A DNA stretch of 64,000 nt from Pseudarthrobacter sp. NIBRBAC000502770. Lineage in GTDB: Bacteria > Actinomycetota > Actinomycetes > Actinomycetales > Micrococcaceae. The notes under the pieces were generated by a model. It did no database searches and had not been told where the DNA came from. It saw only the letters and a program-made list of their open reading frames with translations. Below, in pieces: positions 58,062 through 64,000 of this stretch (its first letter is position 1; each line of letters opens with the position of its first letter). Both the position numbers and the translations under genes were made by a program. The stretch lies in contig NZ_CP041198.1 in NCBI RefSeq assembly GCF_006517815.1, positions 1,178,001 through 1,242,000 on the forward strand, written 5' to 3'.

Positions 58062-58880
58062 CTAACTGTCCTCGTTGGGCATAATTAACGACCCGACCGC
58101 GACCGCGCCGGTCACGATGTCCCTTATCAAAGCCTCGACGTTGTCTATGTAGGAACTAAGGACGTAGTCGGCGCTCTGTACAGAACCCGGGCCCGGCAGC
58201 TGTACGGAAAAGGTCAGCTGTATAGGCACGTTCCTCGCCTCCTGGGGGGTTCGGAAAACAAAGCGAGTCAGTTCGGCGCCAACTTGGGGGGTAGTGTTTC
58301 GGTCAACGACTGTGCATTCGATCTCCGGCGGCCAATCAGTGAGAAGATCGCGTCGCAGCATGACAGGAACGTTAATCTGGCGATGCTTATCGGTGTTATC
58401 CAACTCGTGTATCCGAGCCAAAAAATGAACATGGGAAGCCGAAGCGATCGTGAAGGGCTGTCGCCCCCGAATGTATTCCACCATTGATTCGGGGACAAAC
58501 TTCAGGTAGCGAGCCCGCTTCTGATTGAACTTCGTTTCACTTGTGAAAATTGGATATTGCAGCCGGTGCTCATCCTCAACCGAAAGCATGGTGCCACTCC
58601 GTTGCGCACCCTCCTTTGCCAAGCTCACGACCAGATGGTCAAGCGCGGAGCGAAGGTTATGAACTGCATCACCAATAACTAAACCAAGCCGCGGAGGCGG
58701 CGCTGAGTATGTTTCCCAAAAGAACACGTGCTCCCGGCCATCACTTTCGACCTGACGACGGACACTCAACTCATCGCGAACATAGTTCCGTACCGCCTCG
58801 GTTAAATGCCCAACATGTTCGCGGGCCCGATCCAGCTTCACCTGCACCGACCCAGGAATGGTCTCATCGCTATTGATCAC
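58062..58880 (-). CDS. hypothetical protein with HEPN-like motif
   Basis: A 272-residue soluble protein. I chose GTG 58880 (VINSDETIPG); the frame is open to 59096 but that part is basic, low-complexity and lacks a ribosome site. Residues 67-90 (LGLVIGDAVHNLRSALDHLVVSLAKE) contain R77-x4-H82, which fits the R-X4-6-H motif of HEPN RNases, preceded by a polar residue as usual. The rest is alpha/beta of unknown fold. The HEPN reading is inference from one motif. It lies near other defence-like genes. Confidence 0.6.
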   Translation of the reverse strand: MINSDETIPGSVQVKLDRAREHVGHLTEAVRNYVRDELSVRRQVESDGREHVFFWETYSAPPPRLGLVIGDAVHNLRSALDHLVVSLAKEGAQRSGTMLSVEDEHRLQYPIFTSETKFNQKRARYLKFVPESMVEYIRGRQPFTIASASHVHFLARIHELDNTDKHRQINVPVMLRRDLLTDWPPEIECTVVDRNTTPQVGAELTRFVFRTPQEARNVPIQLTFSVQLPGPGSVQSADYVLSSYIDNVEALIRDIVTGAVAVGSLIMPNEDS

Positions 58881-59100
58881 TTCGTAAGTCTTCCACCTCG
58901 GCGCACGCGGGCAAGCCCAAGACAAGGCCGCCTCACGGTATGGCCGCTTCTTCGTGCCCAGCTGAGGGACCGGCACGACTGAAGCGCCCGTAACAGCGCC
59001 AAGTCGGCGGCTAATCCGTCTTGATTGACGCCTCGACCATGAGCGAAAGCGCCGCCCGTACAGAGAGCCGGCTTTGGCCGTGCACACGGTCTTCACACAG

Positions 59101-59370
59101 TCAGCCCGAGCCGCGGAGTGTCCTATTAGGTTCTAAGGCTTGTGCTTGTCGGTTTCGACCTGGCGGATCGATTCCAGAGCGGACATAATGTGGTGCGTTT
59201 GCGGGTGAGCTGAGCAAGTAGCTTGTTTCCACCAAGGCGTCGTACGCATCCTTAGACAACAAAACCGCGGATCCCCGCTTCGACAGGATCACAACCTCCG
59301 TACGGTCGACGTTGACGCGCTCGGTGAGGCGGGCAAGGTCGCGGCGGGCTTCAGTCGCTGTTATCGCCAT
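59101..59370 (-). CDS. YefM/Phd-family antitoxin, probably frameshifted at the C-terminus
   Basis: ATG 59370 with AGGAGGT upstream gives MAITATEARRDLARLTERVN, then VVILSKRGSAVLLSKDAYDALVETSYLL, the DNA-binding fold of YefM/Phd antitoxins. After LSSPANA the frame continues with odd, Pro/Arg-rich sequence. A neighbouring frame gives SALESIRQVETDKHKP and a stop at 59133-59135, a more natural end. So a 1-2 base indel near 59185 is likely. No YoeB/RelE-type toxin gene follows; it is an orphan or a relic. Confidence 0.75.
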   Translation of the reverse strand: MAITATEARRDLARLTERVNVDRTEVVILSKRGSAVLLSKDAYDALVETSYLLSSPANAPHYVRSGIDPPGRNRQAQALEPNRTLRGSG

Positions 59371-59426
59371 CACTACCTCCTGGTTGTTCGAGCCCATGCT
59401 AGTACCGGGTCCTAAGTGGTGACAGA

Positions 59427-59540
59427 GTGAGCCTCGTCCGAAAAGGTGGGGAGCTCATACACCGCCGGCGACGGGATCGACGGCTGGGAAAACTCACGCC
59501 GATCGAGTACGAAAAAATCAGGCGGACCTCGCTCCTACCG
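59427..59540 (+). pseudogene. remnant of an IS3-type transposase C-terminus
   Basis: About 35 codons read ELIHRRRRDRRLGKLTPIEYEKI, close to the usual end of IS3-family transposases (Y-N-R-x-R-x-H-x-x-L-G-x-L-T-P-x-E-Y-E). The Y-N of the motif and everything before it are lost. A short relic of an older insertion. Confidence 0.45.
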
Positions 59541-59863
59541 GCCGAAGACCCCGAGTCAACAAAGAGCCGGCGCGGTCTCAACCTGATCGGAGCAGGGCTG
59601 GGGCAGTTCGGTGAATGTGCACCGCGAGCTTGTGTCGAGCTGGCTTCGGATCGGGTTGAGGGGACAGGAAGGTGATCAGCGCTTGGCCTCACCGTTCCAT
59701 AGCGAAGAGCGCCGCGACATCTGGCCGCCACGAGCCGACGCATCTCGAAAGGAAGGACCGCTGAAGACAAGGGCACGGAGATGATGAAGAGACTGCTTGA
59801 ACGGTGCGTACCTATGCCTCGTACCTCGCGGTAAATGAGCCCGGGCCGCGGTAGGTTGAAGCC
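59541..59863. other. 323-bp stretch without a supportable gene
   Basis: Frames are broken in both directions and no ribosome site with a long frame is seen. The minus-strand frame 59399-60001 is open, but its Arg/Ser/Pro-rich composition is that of a shadow. Confidence 0.5.
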
Positions 59864-60124
59864 ATGAATAACGCGGTCGAACCAATCAGCATGACGGTCT
59901 ACCCGAGACCAGACGGTACTTGGTGGGTGCGGTTCACGGATGACCAGGGCAACGCTGAGGACAAGGGACCCATCTCCTGGAAGGGTGAAGGAACCTTCCA
60001 CAGCAATGGCTTAAATTCCGTGATTTTCTGGGTACCCAAGGGATACGCGTACCAGAGTTGGCAAGAGATGGAAGACGGTTCGTTTACAGCCGTCCTGTAT
60101 CGAACGCACCCTGGGTTCGGCTAG
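59864..60124 (+). CDS. small hypothetical protein
   Basis: An 86-residue protein, beta-rich and aromatic: TVYPRPDGTWWVRFTDDQGN, then VIFWVPKGYAYQSWQEMEDGSF. The composition is that of a real soluble domain and the ATG has GGTTGAAG upstream. No family recognised. Confidence 0.5.
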   Translation: MNNAVEPISMTVYPRPDGTWWVRFTDDQGNAEDKGPISWKGEGTFHSNGLNSVIFWVPKGYAYQSWQEMEDGSFTAVLYRTHPGFG

Positions 60125-60398
60125 AGGCGCGACGAAGGATTTTCCTCTGGGGGCGCAAGTCCCCTCCGCGCTCAGTCCCGCCTAAAGATGAGCTGTTCGA
60201 CCTGCTCGGGTTCGCTGCCGAGTACGACTGCCCATTCCGCCATGCGTTCTGTGTACCGGCGGTAGCTATTGGCGCTATGCCAGGTAAGCCACAGGGGGCC
60301 GACCTCTTGGCAGTGGTTCTTGAACCATTTCACGACGATTCGGTCCATGATGGGGGTTGTAGCTACCTCGTCTGAAGCCTCTGTAGCGAAGCTGATGA

Positions 60399-60602
60399 AA
60401 GTGGGCTGCCCTTGCCCGGTACGTCCGAGAGCACGATGAGGACTTCCGCCGAGCTGCGATCGTCATCAAAGACTCTGCGGGAACGCTGTCAGCCATCCAG
60501 CTATTCGGCCAAACCGACGACACCCTGGAGAAAAAGTTGGCCGGGGCAGCGTCCAAGGAAGCCATCGAGCAGCTATTCCGTAAACTGGGTGGAAAGTACT
60601 AG
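60399..60602 (+). pseudogene. C-terminal remnant of an unknown gene
   Basis: A 67-codon open frame with protein-like sequence (ALARYVREHDEDFRRAAIVI, then LFGQTDDTLEKKLAGAASKE and LFRKLGGKY) but no start codon after the upstream TGA. It reads like the end of a helical protein whose front was lost or frameshifted. A region of 274 bp before it holds nothing else. Confidence 0.4.
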
Positions 60603-60713
60603 ATGATCTGGAAATATTCACTGAATAAGCTCAGCGGTGCCAGCCAAGTGACAAAGTCGGTATATATGCCGTGAGAAATCTGAAATTTCGTACATGCGAT
60701 TAAAATTTGGGGG

Positions 60714-60730
60714 AACTGCGTGACGCAGTT
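60714..60730. promoter_or_regulatory. palindrome overlapping the start codon of the ATPase gene
   Basis: AACTGCG-TGA-CGCAGTT, perfect 7-bp arms, centred on the GTG start at 60720-60722. It could be an operator or a hairpin that hides the start; AT-rich sequence with TATATA (60660-60666) upstream suits a promoter. Confidence 0.55.
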
Positions 60731-63179
60731 GGCAGACATAGAACAAACCGAGGCTCTCACGATGTTTTCGTATGAGGAGCTTCTGCACGAGATCGAACTT
60801 AAGCGAGCGTCGGCCCGCCAAGGGACCGAAAGCTGGGACCGGCTTCATGCTGTTGCCGTGGAACTTGCCGGCTCATCAGGCGGCGACACAAATTGGATGA
60901 ATCCCGGGCGGAGCTGGCGACTAGAGAGGATCTCCATAGCCAACTATCGCGGGATCTCTAACGAAGAACCTCTCGTGCTTGTCTTTGACCCCACGCCGGG
61001 GATCACTGTTTTACATGGCTTAAACGGAGCCGGCAAGTCCAGCATCAGCGACGCGCTAGATCTGGCACTCAGCGGGACTACGCCCGCTGGTACGGGTGGA
61101 ACGGCTGGGAACGCTGCCCTCTGGGATCCTGTACATCTCGCGAGAGGGGCATCGTCGGCACATGTCGAGGTGACTCTCTCTTCGCAAAGTGATCGACTAT
61201 TTCTTGCGGCAGTCTTAGATGAAAAAGGTGAAGTCGAGTCCCATGTAGCTCACCTCGAAAGCGCGGACGGCTCGGAACAGGTCGATCTCGGTTCGAACTG
61301 GCACCAAGCATTGGCCAGCCATCAACCCGTATTTGCTTATGCATCGCTTGAGCGGCGCGTTCAGTTGAGCAAAGACCTTGCGACCTACTTCGAAGGCCTG
61401 TTGGCACTGGGCGGGAGTTTCAGTGCCCTCCAAGAAACGATCACTCTCCGTGGGAACCAGTCCACAAAAGCACTAAGCACGTGGCGCAGTGCAAAAGGTG
61501 AGGCCATGCGTGCTCTTACCCAGATCGACAGCGATCGACGTTCTTCAGGGAACGTAACGCCCCTCGACCCGGTGCCTGAGCCAACCATAAGCGATTCCAG
61601 GGATGAGTGGCTGAAGAACGCTGGATTGCTGGAGCCCGGCCTAGACTCTGACTCGCTGCCGACTGACAGTTGGGAGCAACTTTCGCGGGTGGCCAAGACT
61701 ATACAAGCCACTATTCATGATTTTGAAAAAGCCGGCAGTACTGTGGAGCAAGTTCTCGCGGGAACCTTGGAGCACTTGCATGAAGAGGCCAAGAACCGTC
61801 ATCTGGAAGACGGCACCTGTCCTGTTTGTGCGACAGCCAACACGGAGTGGCTGACAACTCTGAGTGAGACCGTCAAGAGGAATCAAAGCCTGGCATCCCT
61901 GAGGGCAAAGGTCGCCGCGGACACCAAGGCTTTGGCGGACGTTGCCCATGAGTTGCTTACCGCAGTCCTCAAAGTCGGTTCTCAGGCGGACGACGCTGAT
62001 CCTATAAGAAAGTTGACCTCCACCGGGCAGAAACTGTTGACCAAATTCGACTTGGCACGCGAGAGTCGAATTGCCGCTCAGCACGCGGTCCTGACTGCAA
62101 CGACAGAACTTGCGGCTTGGCTTTGCTCCGATGAGGCAAAAGCCTTGGTGAATGAGGCCGTGAAACGGACCGATGCTACCAAGCAATGGCGCATTGCTAG
62201 AGCGCGGGCAGTCGAGAAATTCGCGGCAATATGGGAAACGGATGGCAGTTCTGCTGCAGAGTCGGCCATGTGGACGGCTACCTCAAGCCGGGTTGACGAC
62301 CTCCGAAATCATTTGCGCAAGAGGCGAAGCGACGCGCTTGAAGGAAGAGCCGGCGCGCGCGTGGCTGAACTTCTGTCCGATGCTGAGCTAAAGCTGAATA
62401 AAATCAACGCTCTGGCGACCAAAGCATCGATGGAACTTGTCGACCAGAACGGCAATCGAGTCGACCTCGGCATGCTGAGCGCAGGACAGAGAAACGCTGT
62501 CCTCCTGGCCCCCCTGCTCGCGTCCGTGGACGCCGGACCTTTTGAGTTCCTCGTTCTCGATGACCCGGTGCACGCATTTGACGAGCTGAGGATCGATAGG
62601 CTCGCTGGTTCGCTGGCCTTGCTGGCTGAAACGCGCCGGGTGATCGTCCTGACACATGACGATCGACTCAAAGAGCATTTGGCGGCTAGAGCTCACACAT
62701 GCGACACGCGGTTAGTGGAACGCTCCGGTGCCACAGGGGCGGTTGAAGTCGATGACAGCCGTCATTTCTGGGACCAATTGCTGCTCGATGCACGAACAGT
62801 TCTTGATCTCTCTCTCGAAAAGACCGGATCCACAAGGGATGTTACGGACGGAATTCGCGGGTTGTGCCGAATGAGTGTCGACAACGCGCTCAGGACCTTC
62901 GTCCTTCGGAACGCAGTCCTCTTCGGACGGGACACGGAAACCGACCTTAGAATGCTCGACAAGAAATACACGACTAAGGATCGGCTCGCGGTCGCCGCGA
63001 CCTTTTGGCAGGGGATGGCTCCTGCCGTCAATCCCGTCTTGCGCGCCGTTCAGAAATGCCAGACGCCTTTGAAGTTTTGGAATCAATCCATCCATGGAAA
63101 TTCTCAACTAACCGATGCTACAAAAGAGGAGATCCGGGCGGCGCGCGATGCTTGCAAGATATTGGCTGCCGCGTTATGA
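60720..63179 (+). CDS. Rad50/SMC-like AAA ATPase with short zinc hook and helical C-terminal domain
   Basis: An 819-residue ABC-type ATPase. Walker A GLNGAGKSS (100-108), a CPVC zinc-hook-like motif (367-370) between short coiled coils, signature LSAGQRN (586-592), Walker B FLVLDDP (610-616) and a switch His in VLTHDDR (646). After the ATPase head come ~130 residues (690-819) with RGLCRMSVDNALRTFVL and FWNQSIHGNSQL, like the N-x-x-x-H-G helices of DUF4145/HEPN-type domains. Its coiled coil is far shorter than that of Rad50, as in RloC and other defence ATPases. The start is GTG 60720 (ATG 60762 possible). The next gene overlaps it by 4 bp. Confidence 0.82.
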   Translation: MTQLADIEQTEALTMFSYEELLHEIELKRASARQGTESWDRLHAVAVELAGSSGGDTNWMNPGRSWRLERISIANYRGISNEEPLVLVFDPTPGITVLHGLNGAGKSSISDALDLALSGTTPAGTGGTAGNAALWDPVHLARGASSAHVEVTLSSQSDRLFLAAVLDEKGEVESHVAHLESADGSEQVDLGSNWHQALASHQPVFAYASLERRVQLSKDLATYFEGLLALGGSFSALQETITLRGNQSTKALSTWRSAKGEAMRALTQIDSDRRSSGNVTPLDPVPEPTISDSRDEWLKNAGLLEPGLDSDSLPTDSWEQLSRVAKTIQATIHDFEKAGSTVEQVLAGTLEHLHEEAKNRHLEDGTCPVCATANTEWLTTLSETVKRNQSLASLRAKVAADTKALADVAHELLTAVLKVGSQADDADPIRKLTSTGQKLLTKFDLARESRIAAQHAVLTATTELAAWLCSDEAKALVNEAVKRTDATKQWRIARARAVEKFAAIWETDGSSAAESAMWTATSSRVDDLRNHLRKRRSDALEGRAGARVAELLSDAELKLNKINALATKASMELVDQNGNRVDLGMLSAGQRNAVLLAPLLASVDAGPFEFLVLDDPVHAFDELRIDRLAGSLALLAETRRVIVLTHDDRLKEHLAARAHTCDTRLVERSGATGAVEVDDSRHFWDQLLLDARTVLDLSLEKTGSTRDVTDGIRGLCRMSVDNALRTFVLRNAVLFGRDTETDLRMLDKKYTTKDRLAVAATFWQGMAPAVNPVLRAVQKCQTPLKFWNQSIHGNSQLTDATKEEIRAARDACKILAAAL

Positions 63180-63571
63180 CCAGAGATGGCTTGACGAGTG
63201 GTTCTAGAACGCGCCTGGCAGTCATGAATCTGCGCCTCCGGATAGAGAAAGTTGCAACTCGGGCTTTGGTTGACGCATTTCCGAGCCATTCACTCAAGGT
63301 GGACGAGGCTAAAATCAGCAATCAACTGGCGTTTGTACTGATTGCCTATGAGTCCCGCGCAGCCCCGTCGGAACTACTCGGTCTCCTAAGACTCGCGCGC
63401 CACGTTTACCGGCGAACTTCGGACGTTCTCCATGGACGGTCGAGCATGGTCAACTTTCCCGCAGTGCTCCTGTCCGAGTGGGAAGCCATCGTACTGCGCC
63501 TCGAGACGATAAGCCGGGTAGATCCCCCAACTGTAAAAGCTCAATTCTTAAGCGCTGAATTCGCGGAATAA
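63176..63571 (+). CDS. small HEPN-motif protein paired with the ATPase
   Basis: A 131-residue, mostly helical protein whose ATG overlaps the ATPase stop (ATGA). Residues 72-92 read RLARHVYRRTSDVLHGRSSMV, with R80-x5-H86, fitting the R-X4-6-H catalytic motif of HEPN RNases. The overlap points to a stoichiometric partner: perhaps an effector nuclease held by the ATPase. No other family is recognised; the RNase role is inferred. Confidence 0.65.
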   Translation: MTRDGLTSGSRTRLAVMNLRLRIEKVATRALVDAFPSHSLKVDEAKISNQLAFVLIAYESRAAPSELLGLLRLARHVYRRTSDVLHGRSSMVNFPAVLLSEWEAIVLRLETISRVDPPTVKAQFLSAEFAE

Positions 63572-64000
63572 CAGGGATGAAGAGCTTCAACACGCCCACA
63601 GTTGAACGGAAGATTATGAGCCGGTGAAGCCACTTGCGCCGCCTCGTCTCATCCGCTGCTGTCCTTGACCCAGGCGCTTCCCCCACCTGGACAACTCCAT
63701 ATCGACTCGCCCCGGCACGGACGCTGCCTCGCTGGGTCGACCCCGGCGAGGCCGGAGTCATCTCCACATGGTCGACTCCGACATGCGGTAGCTCGAAGAC
63801 AATGCAATTGCGTCTAAGCTGCACTGACGGGTCTGCCCCGCGATCAACCCACCCCTTTTGCGAACTTTGTCTGGGGTCAATGCAAGTCTGGTCGTGGTCG
63901 TGTCCGATAGGCGTGTTCGATGTTCAGGTCATGTCGTTCCATGCTTCACCTCCCATGAACGTTTGAGCTCATTTGCTCACTCCATGGAATACGACGGACG
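63572..64000. other. 429-bp stretch to the window end, no clear gene
   Basis: Frames are broken or shadow-like. The plus frame 63634-63966 has Pro/Ser/Thr-rich random composition. A 21-codon minus frame (63877-63942) has a very good GGGAGGTG site before its ATG, and may be the surviving start of a truncated gene. Confidence 0.5.
63877..63942 (-). pseudogene. possible gene start remnant (21 codons with strong ribosome site)
   Basis: GGGAGGTGAAGC-ATG opens MERHDLNIEHAYRTRPRPDLH and then stops. The ribosome site is among the best in the island, out of proportion with so short a product. Either a peptide gene or the start of a gene cut by a deletion or frameshift. Confidence 0.25.

Noticed and set aside
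63634..63966. 110-codon plus frame at the right edge
   Set aside because: Random-looking Ser/Pro/Thr/Trp-rich sequence with no start signal or motif.
42982..64000. second copy of the tRNA-Leu 3' end (attR) inside the window
   Set aside because: I looked for the T-arm and acceptor sequence on both strands and found no convincing copy; the far end is probably outside the window or lost.

Overview
The window is high-GC actinobacterial chromosome, most like Arthrobacter/Pseudarthrobacter (Micrococcaceae). The pointers are GTG/TTG starts, ATGA/GTGA overlaps, an MT0933-like antitoxin, an ANTAR response regulator, a TIGR03085-type protein, membrane proteins of unknown role inside a trp operon, and the order fmt-rsmB-rpe-rib-his-trp-lgt-gltBD-pyk. 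The genus is inferred from remembered gene order; no search was run.

1-13.5 kb is ordinary chromosome. It holds an SDR and a DUF6421-like gene, msrB with a small USP-like gene, an alpha/beta hydrolase followed by succinic semialdehyde dehydrogenase and an SDR, a Tat-exported multicopper oxidase, a sulfur-handling operon (rhodanese, SufE, YbaK), zapE, benE and a small antitoxin-like gene. 13.6-14.6 kb is a tRNA cluster: Gly-Cys-Val-Gly-Val on the minus strand and a second Val isoacceptor on the plus strand.

14.6-42.7 kb is a long plus-strand run: a RecB-like nuclease, def-fmt-rsmB, rpe, an FMN riboswitch and the riboflavin genes, hisEGF, hisI, trpE to trpA, lgt, gltBD and pyk, closed by a strong terminator and a PdtaR-type regulator. 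ribD and trpB each carry one apparent single-base deletion that breaks an otherwise intact frame. Either the strain is a double auxotroph or, more likely, these are assembly errors.

42.9-64 kb is an integrated, decaying island beside tRNA-Leu(CAA). It has a tyrosine integrase and an excisionase-like gene, a secreted HNH nuclease, a degenerate HK97-type major capsid pseudogene that had to be pieced together from three frames, three small DNA-binding regulators, and a conjugation-like module (sigma-like protein, NTF2-like membrane protein, NlpC/P60 hydrolase). A large serine recombinase is split by a complete IS3-family element with 25-bp inverted repeats and a 3-bp target duplication. That IS carries an extra ~460 bp with a possible passenger gene. 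After it come unknown membrane proteins, a HEPN-like protein, an orphan YefM-like antitoxin and, at 60.7-63.6 kb, a two-gene cassette: a Rad50-like ATPase with a short zinc hook, overlapping a small protein with a HEPN-type RX5H motif. This pair is the best candidate here for an undescribed defence system. The far end of the island was not found inside the window.
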